In this document: positions 43,899-51,517 of the stretch, one piece after another
Layout of the letters: each line of letters begins with the position of its first letter
Numbering within the stretch: the stretch's first letter is position 1
Source: JAXLWB01 sp046328715
GTDB lineage: Bacteria > Chloroflexota > Anaerolineae > Caldilineales > Caldilineaceae
Length of the DNA stretch: 64,000 nt
NCBI GenBank assembly: GCA_046328715.1
Contig: JAXLWB010000006.1
Span: 1 to 64,000, forward strand
Reading direction: 5' to 3'
Made by a program: the position numbers and the translations under genes
The notes under the pieces: model-generated
Told to the model about the DNA's origin: nothing
Seen by the model: only the letters and a program-made list of their open reading frames with translations
Databases searched by the model: none

Positions 43899-44255
43899 TT
43901 ATGGGCCAGCGCTGGCGATCACCTTTTGCGGTCGTTTGCGCCGTTTCCAAGCTTTGTCGATGATGGCAACGATGGCGATCACCGCAGTGATCGGCAAAAG
44001 TGTCTGGGTAAAGCCAGCAAGCCCACGGAATCCGAATGCCTGTCCGCCTCGCCTGCCCTCGAATCCTCTCCCTTCAAACTCTCGGTTCGGGCGGAACTCA
44101 CGATTGGTCGAACCGCCAGCGTCGTTGCTGCGCAATTCTCCAAAACGTGGCGAGAAGCCTTGCGTCGAGGAACTTCGTTGACCGAGTGCATAGGTTACTC
44201 CCACGACAAGCATGGCGGCGGCAAGAATGATCACAATACGTATAATGGTCTTCAT
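43899..44255 (-). CDS. Small two-helix membrane protein, Arg/Gly-rich loop
   Basis: 118 residues; not recognised. A membrane helix at ~5-25 (IRIVIILAAAMLVVGVTYAL) and another at ~84-101 (TLLPITAVIAIVAIIDKAW) flank an outer loop rich in Arg, Gly, Phe and Glu (REFRPNREFEGRGFEGRRGG). A basic cytoplasmic tail RRKRPQK follows. The start overlaps the DUF4405 stop by four bases, so it is translated together with it. The RG/F-rich loop could bind a polyanion or stay disordered. No function assigned. Confidence 0.7.
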   Translation of the reverse strand: MKTIIRIVIILAAAMLVVGVTYALGQRSSSTQGFSPRFGELRSNDAGGSTNREFRPNREFEGRGFEGRRGGQAFGFRGLAGFTQTLLPITAVIAIVAIIDKAWKRRKRPQKVIASAGP

Positions 44256-44800
44256 ACAAACTCTCCTGCTGGACGGATGTTTTTTGTTTTGCTCCGTTTG
44301 GTACCAGTCAACGGCTGCCAGAGATAGCGGCTAAAGGCACTGGTGATCCATCCCCAACTGAGCGCCAGGTGCAAGCCAACCAGCCAACTGATCAGTTCCG
44401 TCGAGGAATGATGAAGTCCTCGCCAGTAGAAGTTACGTCCAATCTCAATGCCGATCTGCGGCAAAGCAGCTTCGGAGATGAGGATGCCACTTGCGACCAC
44501 GATCACCATATCGATGAAGAGCAGCAGATCGACAAAGTAGCGGATACGCTGAATTGTCGGTAGCCGGCTCACAATTTTACGCGTAAGTGCTACAATCCAT
44601 TGCCAATGCAAGAGCAGGTGGTAGACTAACGCACCGCCTAGGACAATGCCCAACCACTCGTGAATCGGAATCCCGGTGAAACGAGTGTTCATGTCGATGA
44701 TGAACATCAGAAAGAGCGCAATGTCCACTCCGAAATTCTTCAGCGTCTCACTCAAACGAAAGCGCGAGTGTAATTTAGAAACCTTTGTTGCAACCGCCAT
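44252..44800 (-). CDS. DUF4405-like, probable b-type cytochrome membrane protein
   Basis: 182 residues with four helices, similar to DUF4405/cytochrome b561-like proteins. Histidines sit in or near the membrane: IPIHEWLGIVLGGALVYHLLLHWQ (His47, His61, His65) and WRGLHHSSTELISWLVGLHLALSW (a third set, ~129-143). Their spacing would suit one or two b haems, which suggests electron transfer across the membrane; this is inference from pattern. It is the first gene of an operon with the two-helix protein, HhH lipoprotein and small membrane protein. A direct-repeat box lies ~120-140 bases upstream. Confidence 0.78.
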   Translation of the reverse strand: MAVATKVSKLHSRFRLSETLKNFGVDIALFLMFIIDMNTRFTGIPIHEWLGIVLGGALVYHLLLHWQWIVALTRKIVSRLPTIQRIRYFVDLLLFIDMVIVVASGILISEAALPQIGIEIGRNFYWRGLHHSSTELISWLVGLHLALSWGWITSAFSRYLWQPLTGTKRSKTKNIRPAGEFV

Positions 44801-45222
44801 TCGTCAACCCATCTCCTTTACACAATCTACCTCATGCATGAGTACATCAACGACTTATTTGCCGTCTTTACTTGTGATATGAGCATTCTACAAAAGAAAT
44901 GTACAGAACTTTTGGGCAGATTGTTTAGGAATTGTGAAGAAAAGCACAAAATACAATACTCTCTTTCGTTTAGTGCCCAGTTGGGTTTCTGTGTCATACA
45001 TCACACCTTGCCCTATCTTCACACTACAGCGCCTTCCTCTTACATGATGATAAAATCGCTTTAATTTTTGCCTAACAATTCAGCACTTGAATAAGTGCAA
45101 GGCTCATGAATCGTTATACTGATGCTCTGCAGTAAGCAACACATTTCAAACCGCAAACACTGTCATTTACCGGTAGCTGCTAGTATAAACACAAAACGCA
45201 AAGCAATTATAAAGGATGTCGT
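44801..45222. other. Divergent intergenic region
   Basis: No gene seen. AT-rich. It carries the promoter side of the minus-strand DUF4405 operon (box at 44922-44938) and of the plus-strand lipoprotein. TATAAA at 45184-45189 could be a -10 for the latter, but I find no fitting -35. Possible -10 elements for the minus side (TACATT, TAGAAT) lie between the box and the gene. Confidence 0.5.
44922..44938 (-). promoter_or_regulatory. PhoB-type direct-repeat box (DUF4405 operon)
   Basis: On the minus strand TTCACA-ATTCC-TAAACA, 18 of 20 bases the same as the box before the efflux operon when flanks are counted (CTTYACAATTYCTAAACA). The hexamers are 11 bases apart. Confidence 0.6.
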
Positions 45223-45843
45223 ATGTTGAAAATTAGTAGTCTGCAAAATTCTACCACCGTCAGCAAGACAGGACACTTCAACGCCAGGAAACAATCATCC
45301 ACTTCGCTCACCTATGTTCGTGTCAGTGTTTTGGGAATTTTGTACTGGGTTGCGCTTTGTAGTGCGCTCGTTTTTGCGGCGTGCACTGCGGGAGAGCAAA
45401 AGAGTGGTGCAGCCAAGGTCGATGCCTGTACCGTTGTCGTAAAGAGCGACGCCGCAGCAGTGCTGGGTGAACCGGTGAAAGATGCCGAACATGGCATCTT
45501 GGAGCACGAAGGCGACGATAGCTCGGCAGACATTTCCCATTGTGTTTATCGCGCCGTAGCTGATGGCTCGGGTAAATCAGTAGAACTCATGATTCGTCAT
45601 GCGCCATTTGACGAAAATACGCCAGAGTCCATCGACCAAGTCCGCAAAGCGGTGGAACAGATGGGCAAGACGCCACAAGCGATTGATGGCATCGGCGACA
45701 CTACCTTTTGGGATGGCGAAACTCTACACACCTTCCAAGGAGCGCGCTACTATCTGATGATTAGTGTTCGTGGCCTGGGAAACGAGAGTGCAGCTTTGGA
45801 ACAAGCCAAGATGATTGCGCAGAAAACGTTGAATGTGCTTTAG
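45223..45843 (+). CDS. Lipoprotein of unknown function
   Basis: 206 residues. A long basic N-terminus (~32 residues) precedes a hydrophobic stretch (~33-52: VSVLGILYWVALCSALVF) and a lipobox-like FAACTAG. The mature part has a start CTVVVKSDAAAVLGEPVKDA and cysteines at C-T-V and SHCVYRA that could pair, plus DGIGDTTFWDGETLHTFQGA and a C-terminal helix. The pattern resembles DUF3558-like lipoproteins, but I would not insist. AAGGA seven bases before the ATG. It is the only plus-strand gene of this part, convergent with the histidine kinase (14 bases between stops). A sensor accessory role is possible only by position. Confidence 0.68.
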   Translation: MLKISSLQNSTTVSKTGHFNARKQSSTSLTYVRVSVLGILYWVALCSALVFAACTAGEQKSGAAKVDACTVVVKSDAAAVLGEPVKDAEHGILEHEGDDSSADISHCVYRAVADGSGKSVELMIRHAPFDENTPESIDQVRKAVEQMGKTPQAIDGIGDTTFWDGETLHTFQGARYYLMISVRGLGNESAALEQAKMIAQKTLNVL

Positions 45844-45857
45844 GAGACACTGCCTTT

Positions 45858-47213
45858 TCAGTTCGCCTGGGCTTGTGCAAGCACAATCGTAAAGGTTGAT
45901 CCAACGCCAACCTCCGATTCCGCACGAATGGTGCCGCCGTGGGCTTCGACAATGGCTCGGGCAATCGCCAAGCCTAAGCCTGATTCTCCCTGTTCGCTAC
46001 GTTGACGAGATTTGTCGGAGCGGTAGAAGCGGTCAAAGATGTGGGCTAGATCGTCGGAAGCGATGCCCGCACCGCTGTCGTGGACTTGCAGTTGAATGTG
46101 ATGATCTTCCGGGATCGCAGAGAGGACGATCTCCCCTGTTGACGTATAGCGCAATGCATTGGCGACCAAGTTGTTGAGCACCTGGGTCATGCGTTCGGTA
46201 TCAATGTTGATGGAGGGCAACCCCTCGGCTGCGTCGATACGTAACTCAATCCCTTGTTGCTCTGCCTGCATCACATAGGCTAGCCCTGTCCGTTCGAGCA
46301 GCGCTTTGGGATCGACAGGCCGTCGATTCAGCCGTAGCTCTCCAGCATCGGCCAGGGAAAGGGTACGCAAATCTTCAACCAGATGTTGCAAATGGATCAC
46401 CTCTTCGTGCATGATGCCGAAGAGTTTGGCTGAACCTGCCAGCGTCTCATCCTTGAGACCTTCAGTGTAACCACGCAGAATCGCCAGCGGCGTACGCAGA
46501 TCGTGGGCGATGTCGGCAGTCATCTGTTTACGGATCTGACTGGCTTGGGCTAGATCGCTACTCATCCGATTAAAGGAAGCAGCCAGCCGACCGATTTCAT
46601 CCTTGGTATGGACGTTGACCTGCGTTCCCAACTGTCCATTCGCCACCGCTTGGGTGGCAGCCGTCAATTCACGAACGGGGCGCATAAAGGTCCGTGCAAA
46701 GAGTGCCCCCAGACTTAACGCCAGCAGGCCAGCAATTAGTGCGCTCAAACCACTGGCCTGTCGCACATTACTGAGAAAGCTACTTTCGGCAGAGGCGCGC
46801 ATCTCCCGCTGCTCATTGTTAGCCGATTCGCCTTCGATATAGAGCGTTCCGATTTGCTGATTGTTGGCGAGAATAGGCGTGCCGGGACCGTCATCCCTTT
46901 CCGTAAACCGTGAACCGATCTGTGAAGCATCAATGTTAAAGACAATTTTATCGTCACCATCGACCACGGTCATACGCGAACTATGAATCGCCAGTGTACG
47001 ATTGCGCCCCATGATCTGCCCCACGCCCAACCAGTTGTCATGCTGTACAAAATATTCGCTCAGCGCATCGGCAATCACATCGGTATCGCGCAGCGTGACA
47101 AAGCGGTCGAATTCCTGGCGCGTGCGCAGCGTTGTAAAGGTGGCAACCAGTACCGCCCCTACAACGCCAATAAAGACAAATGCCAGAATTAGTTTCGTTG
47201 CGACAGAGTTCAT
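45858..47213 (-). CDS. Two-component sensor histidine kinase
   Basis: 451 residues from the ATG at 47213; a TTG nine codons earlier lies in a hairpin and is unlikely. Helix 1 (~5-27), an outer sensor domain (~30-155), helix 2 (~158-180), HAMP domain (RELTAATQAVANGQLGTQVN, ~185-235), the phospho-acceptor H-box DIAHDLRTPLAILRGYTEG (~250), N-box NNLVANALRYTSTG, and ATP-site DSGAGIASDD and GESGLGLAIARAIVEAHGG. The kinase passes phosphate to the OmpR-type regulator encoded 96 bases upstream. The signal is unknown. Boxes before three units suggest it governs the efflux and DUF4405 operons. Confidence 0.94.
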   Translation of the reverse strand: MNSVATKLILAFVFIGVVGAVLVATFTTLRTRQEFDRFVTLRDTDVIADALSEYFVQHDNWLGVGQIMGRNRTLAIHSSRMTVVDGDDKIVFNIDASQIGSRFTERDDGPGTPILANNQQIGTLYIEGESANNEQREMRASAESSFLSNVRQASGLSALIAGLLALSLGALFARTFMRPVRELTAATQAVANGQLGTQVNVHTKDEIGRLAASFNRMSSDLAQASQIRKQMTADIAHDLRTPLAILRGYTEGLKDETLAGSAKLFGIMHEEVIHLQHLVEDLRTLSLADAGELRLNRRPVDPKALLERTGLAYVMQAEQQGIELRIDAAEGLPSINIDTERMTQVLNNLVANALRYTSTGEIVLSAIPEDHHIQLQVHDSGAGIASDDLAHIFDRFYRSDKSRQRSEQGESGLGLAIARAIVEAHGGTIRAESEVGVGSTFTIVLAQAQAN

Positions 47214-47230
47214 AAAAGTGGAAAAGGGGA

Positions 47231-47289
47231 AGAGTAGCAAAGTGGCAAAGTAAAATAAAGGGCAAGCAATGAATTTACTTTGCTACTCT
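47231..47289. repeat. AGAGTAGCAAAGT hairpin repeat
   Basis: AGAGTAGCAAAGT (47231-47243) pairs perfectly with ACTTTGCTACTCT (47277-47289), placed between response regulator and kinase genes. The loop repeats GGCAAAGTAAA. Related in wording to the hairpin at 51448-51514. Confidence 0.65.
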
Positions 47290-47309
47290 GCAACTCTTCT
47301 GCCTATTAC

Positions 47310-47993
47310 TCATTGTCTTGCAAATCGATAGCCCATGCCGTAAACCGTCTGTACATAGCGCGGATTGCTGGGATCGGCCTCAATTTTGGTGCGCAGGTTA
47401 CGAATATGTACATCAATCGTGCGTTCGTAGCCCTCATAGGCGTCGCCGCCAATCTGTTCCAATAAGTCGAGCCGCGAAAAGGCCCGCCCCGGTGCAGACA
47501 TCAAGGCCGCTAAGACCTGAAATTCGGACGGAGTCAAGTCCACCAGGCGTGTACCCACTTTGACGATATGTCCATCGCGGTCGACCTCGATCTCGCCTGC
47601 ACGCAGCGTGTTGGAGCCTTGATGATCGGCTTGCATCCGGCGCAGCACTGCGCGTACGCGTGCAATCACCGAACGTACACTAAAAGGTTTGGTGATATAA
47701 TCATCGGCACCTAACTCAAGTCCAAGCACTTCGTCGGTCTCTTCGACCTTGGCTGTTAACATAATCACAGGCGTCTTCGATTCCTTGCGCAGCGCCTGCA
47801 TAAACTCGTAGCCGCCCATCTCTGGCATCATCAGATCGAGCAGGATCAGGTCCGGTTTCTCGTAACGGGCCACAAAGATCGCCTCGCGGCCATTGGCAGC
47901 CTCGACCACGCGGTACCCTTCCTGTTCCAGGTAAATGCGCAACATCTCGCGCAATTTACGTTCATCATCGACCAACAAAATCGTCTGTGCCAT
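47310..47993 (-). CDS. OmpR/PhoB-family response regulator
   Basis: 227 residues. Receiver domain (~1-118) with the acidic pair DD (10-11), phospho-acceptor Asp in LILLDLMMPEMGG (~54), Thr in VIMLTAK and Lys in YITKPFSV. The winged-helix DNA-binding domain (~130-227) has LTPSEFQVLAALMSAPGRAF, RTIDVHIRNLRTKIE and VYGMGYRF. It pairs with the kinase downstream. Regulators of this type bind direct repeats 11 bases apart; a run of four such hexamers lies directly before this gene, suggesting self-regulation, and related boxes precede the efflux and DUF4405 operons. Confidence 0.95.
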   Translation of the reverse strand: MAQTILLVDDERKLREMLRIYLEQEGYRVVEAANGREAIFVARYEKPDLILLDLMMPEMGGYEFMQALRKESKTPVIMLTAKVEETDEVLGLELGADDYITKPFSVRSVIARVRAVLRRMQADHQGSNTLRAGEIEVDRDGHIVKVGTRLVDLTPSEFQVLAALMSAPGRAFSRLDLLEQIGGDAYEGYERTIDVHIRNLRTKIEADPSNPRYVQTVYGMGYRFARQ

Positions 47994-48014
47994 AGCCTTA
48001 GCCTAACAAAACTC

Positions 48015-48053
48015 TGTTCAGAAAATGTGAAGGAGTCGTGAAGGGAATGTGTG
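48015..48053 (-). promoter_or_regulatory. Four-hexamer PhoB-type box before the regulator gene
   Basis: On the minus strand CACACA, TTCACG, TTCACA and TGAACA follow each other with five-base spacers (TTCCC, ACTCC, TTTTC), an exact 11-base period. It ends ~20 bases before the response regulator's start codon. This fits an autoregulated OmpR/PhoB-type promoter. Confidence 0.62.
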
Positions 48054-48093
48054 CAGTGAAGAAGGAGTGACAGGATGAGTTTATGTCATCTCG

Positions 48094-51000
48094 TCACGAA
48101 ACCGCCTCGTCAATCGCTTGTTCGAGCGTTAACCCCTGCCCCACTTGCCAGGCGCTCTGAAAAACGGTTGGATCGAGTTGCGCCGTGGCTGCTTCCAAGG
48201 TCTGTTGATAGAGATTGCGCACGTCGGTCTGCGGTTCCAACTGGTGATCGGTTAGGATGCGATTGGCTGCGGCCAATAGAACAGTGGTGCGCTTGGCATC
48301 TGCCTGATCTAACAAGAGCAACGACGCCACACCAATAATAGCATAGGCGAGCATTTGCTTGTCGCCCACCTGACGCAACAACGCCAATGCCTCATGATAA
48401 TAGGGATAGGCTGCAGCATATTCTTTCATACGCGCTGCAATCTCCCCTAAATTATAGAGCGAAATACCGATGCCCAGTCTGTTATTCAACTGTCGATAAT
48501 GTGCTAGTCCCTCCAGAAAGAGATCCCTGGCCCGAGCGAACATACCCATTTCTGCATAGATTCCTGCCATGTTCAGTGTGACCAAAGCAATACCCTTCTT
48601 GTCGTTTAGCTCGAGTTTCAGTTGCAAGCTCTGCTCCAGGTAGCGCAATGATCGCTCGAAATCACGCTCCTCCTGGGCCGTGATGCCAAGGTTGTTGAGG
48701 GCAGCCGAAATACCGACCTTTTCGCCGATTTCACGAAAGTTGGTCAAGGCGGCTTCATATAACGTTCTTGCCCTGGCATGTTCGCCTCGAAAGCGTACCA
48801 GATTGGCCAGATTGTTCATCGTGCTAGCGACTTGAGCTTTGGCCCCAAGCTGTTCCAAACGTTCCAATGCCTGCTGAAAATAACGATAAGAAGCCTCATA
48901 TTCCCCTTGTTCATAATGGACTCGTCCCAGCACCTGGATGGCGGTAGCATACGTTTCCTTCAACTGTTGTTCGCCAGCCAATGTCAGAGATTGATTGAGC
49001 ACCTCCTTGGCTTGTGCATACTCGCCCATGTTGTGATAGGCAACACCCAGATCATTCAAAGCTTCACAGAGTGAGGACAGGGCCGCAGCCTCGTTGAGCA
49101 AAGTTCGAGCGCGCAACAACCATTCCAATGCTTGCGGATAGTTGCCACGACTGGTATGCAGACTGCCAATGATCTGGGCAAAGCGCCCCGCCATCACGCT
49201 ATCGCCAGCCTCTTCCGCCAAGACCAGACCTTGCTGGCTTACCTGTTCCGATTCGTCCCATTCGCCCATCCGTTTGCGCAAAGTTGCCATTTGCCAGCGA
49301 ATCTCCATCTGTTCGCTAGGAGGCTCACTCAGCGTTAACAGACGTTGGTAATAACTGATCGCTGCGCTGTTGGCATAGGAGGCCTGCGCCGTTTGCGCAG
49401 CCGATCGCAAATAACTACGCTCCTTGTCAACCACACCAGCCTGGCCAAAGTGCCACGCCAGGTCAGCATAGTGGGGCGAGAGTTCACCTGTATACACCTG
49501 CTCAATCGCCTGCCCCAATTGTAGATGGAGCAGGATACGCTGCTCTTGTTGGAGTTCGGCCAGAATGCCTTCGCGCAGTTTGTCATGATTGAACTGCCAG
49601 CGCAGCCCGCCATCGACCAATTCGAGCACTGCAGCATTGACACAATCGGTCAGCCACTGTTCTAAATCGCTGTCGGGTGCCAGATGGCGTAACAAGAGCA
49701 AGTCTAAACGACGTCCTGCTACCGCAGCCAAATCGAGCAGCGGTCGATCCCAAGCTGGAATACGCCCCAATCGGCGTTGCACCAACTGGAGAATGCCACC
49801 CGCGCGCACCTGTTCCGGCAAGTCCATCTGACTTACTTGATCCAGGCTTCCAGCCTCTTGCGCCAAGGAGCGCATAACTTCGACCACAAAGAAAGCGTTT
49901 CCTTCGCTCTGGCGCTCTAGGAATTCGAGCAGATGTGTCTGTCGCCCGTCAGCACCCAGAATGGCTGCGCTCAAGCGAGCGATTGCGTCAGCAGACAGTC
50001 GTTCAAGGTGGAGGGTTTGCATCAGCGGCAAACGTTGGGCCAAATGGAGATCTTCATCCTGGCGATAGCTTGCCAGCAACAGAATCGGTTGACCACTGGT
50101 TTGTTGATTGAGCCAGTTTAGCAGTTGCAAACTGTTTTCGTCACACCATTGTAGATCTTCCAGCAAAAAGAGCAGCGGTTGCTGGCTTGCTGTTCGCCCG
50201 ACCAATTCAGCTACGGTGGTCAAGAGTCGGGTCTGGGCTGCCTTGGGTTCCAGCAGTGGAGCACTGGGAATCGACCGTTGCAGCAACTTCTCCAGATCAG
50301 GGATAAGTGGATGCAAGACCGCAGCCTCGAGATCTTCCACTGGGGCCAGCAGGACAAGATGGCGCAGACTTTCCCGCCAAAGTTGATAGCTGGCACCGCC
50401 ATCACTCACCGCCTGTCCACGCAGTACGACCATGCCTTTGACCAGTGCTTGGGTGCGCGTCTCTTGCAACAGTCGGCTCTTGCCAATGCCACTTTCGCCG
50501 CCCACCAGCCAGTTGCTTCCTTGTCGTTGAATCGCCAATTCTACTGCCTGGGTTAACGTCGCCACTTCTCGGTCTCGCCCCACGAGTGGCGCAGTCTGCA
50601 AGAAACTTTCGCGAGTCGAAGTGCTTTCACTAGATGTGGTGCGCCCCAACGCACGGTGCAAGTCGCTGCGCACCCGATTGGCGTCTTGATAGCGCTCCGC
50701 TGGGTCTTTGGCCAACAGATGTTGCAGAATTTCGATCAGCGGCGGATCAATTTCGACATAAGCGAAGTCAGCTTCTTGACTGAGGATCGCTTGTGCTAGG
50801 TTCGGCATCTCGGCAAAAGGATGCCAACCAGCCAGCAACTCATAGGCCAGCACGCCCACAGCAAAGAGATCGGAAGCGACCGAGGCAACGCCGCCCCGTA
50901 ACAATTCTGGAGCCAGATAGCCGATCGTCCCCGCCCGGCCTTCAACCCTGCCTTCCAGCGTCGCTAAGCCAAAATCGACCACCTTGACTGTCTGTCCTGC

Positions 51001-51426
51001 CAACAGCACATTGCCCGGTTTGAGGTCACGGTGAATAATGCCGCGTCGATGGACATAGGCCAATGCAGAGAGCAGTTGTGAAAGGAGGTCAATCTTTTGG
51101 GCCGTATCCAGAAATTGGCCTGCACTGAGGATGGAACGAGGCTGTGCCACCAATTCCATAGTAAAGAAGGGCTGCAAGTGGTCGAAGCCGTAGTCGCTGA
51201 CTGTAATGATATGTGGATGGCGTAGTCCAGCAAGCGCCTGAAATTCATTGGCCAGGGCAAGGCGCAAACGCACCTGCGACTCCGACGGCGCGAAGTCGGT
51301 TTGCAATCGTTTAAGTGCTACCAGCTCATCGCTCAAACGGTCGAGCGCACGGTAGACGGTCCCCATCCCCCCTGCTCCGATCCGTTCGCCGAGGAGATAG
51401 CGGTGGCCAATCAAAGTTTTGGTCAT
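48094..51426 (-). CDS. Ser/Thr kinase - ATPase - TPR signalling protein
   Basis: 1,110 residues. N-terminal protein kinase (~7-265) with the glycine loop GERIGAGGMGTVYRALD, VALKRL (ATP lysine), HRDLKPGNVLL and DFGLATLEG, all catalytic residues present. Then an AAA/STAND-type ATPase starting VGRDREVATLTQAVELAI (~285) with P-loop GGESGIGKSRLL and Walker B LLFLLEDLQWCDE. The C-terminal half consists of TPRs (for example YAQAKEVLNQSLTLAGEQQL, NNLGITAQEERDFERSLRYL). No membrane helix or DNA-binding domain, so it is a cytoplasmic switch that probably phosphorylates partners in response to something bound by the TPRs. The same-strand glycosyltransferase, FecR and TPR genes upstream may form one unit with it. 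Confidence 0.92.
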   Translation of the reverse strand: MTKTLIGHRYLLGERIGAGGMGTVYRALDRLSDELVALKRLQTDFAPSESQVRLRLALANEFQALAGLRHPHIITVSDYGFDHLQPFFTMELVAQPRSILSAGQFLDTAQKIDLLSQLLSALAYVHRRGIIHRDLKPGNVLLAGQTVKVVDFGLATLEGRVEGRAGTIGYLAPELLRGGVASVASDLFAVGVLAYELLAGWHPFAEMPNLAQAILSQEADFAYVEIDPPLIEILQHLLAKDPAERYQDANRVRSDLHRALGRTTSSESTSTRESFLQTAPLVGRDREVATLTQAVELAIQRQGSNWLVGGESGIGKSRLLQETRTQALVKGMVVLRGQAVSDGGASYQLWRESLRHLVLLAPVEDLEAAVLHPLIPDLEKLLQRSIPSAPLLEPKAAQTRLLTTVAELVGRTASQQPLLFLLEDLQWCDENSLQLLNWLNQQTSGQPILLLASYRQDEDLHLAQRLPLMQTLHLERLSADAIARLSAAILGADGRQTHLLEFLERQSEGNAFFVVEVMRSLAQEAGSLDQVSQMDLPEQVRAGGILQLVQRRLGRIPAWDRPLLDLAAVAGRRLDLLLLRHLAPDSDLEQWLTDCVNAAVLELVDGGLRWQFNHDKLREGILAELQQEQRILLHLQLGQAIEQVYTGELSPHYADLAWHFGQAGVVDKERSYLRSAAQTAQASYANSAAISYYQRLLTLSEPPSEQMEIRWQMATLRKRMGEWDESEQVSQQGLVLAEEAGDSVMAGRFAQIIGSLHTSRGNYPQALEWLLRARTLLNEAAALSSLCEALNDLGVAYHNMGEYAQAKEVLNQSLTLAGEQQLKETYATAIQVLGRVHYEQGEYEASYRYFQQALERLEQLGAKAQVASTMNNLANLVRFRGEHARARTLYEAALTNFREIGEKVGISAALNNLGITAQEERDFERSLRYLEQSLQLKLELNDKKGIALVTLNMAGIYAEMGMFARARDLFLEGLAHYRQLNNRLGIGISLYNLGEIAARMKEYAAAYPYYHEALALLRQVGDKQMLAYAIIGVASLLLLDQADAKRTTVLLAAANRILTDHQLEPQTDVRNLYQQTLEAATAQLDPTVFQSAWQVGQGLTLEQAIDEAVS

Positions 51427-51447
51427 GGTTCAAAGTTGAAGAGTGGC

Positions 51448-51514
51448 AGAGTTGAAAAGTGGCAAAGTTTGAAAGATACAATTGCGCTCTTCAACTTTGC
51501 CGCTTTTCAACTCT
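51448..51514. repeat. Hairpin repeat between kinase and glycosyltransferase
   Basis: AGAGTTGAAAAGTGGCAAAG plus TTTGAA (51448-51473) pairs with 51490-51514; only one mismatch and one bulge. The outer GAAGAG/CTCTTC may extend it. It is similar in wording to the hairpin at 47231-47289, so both belong to one TAGCAAAGTGG-like family. Confidence 0.7.
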
Positions 51515-51517
51515 TCT

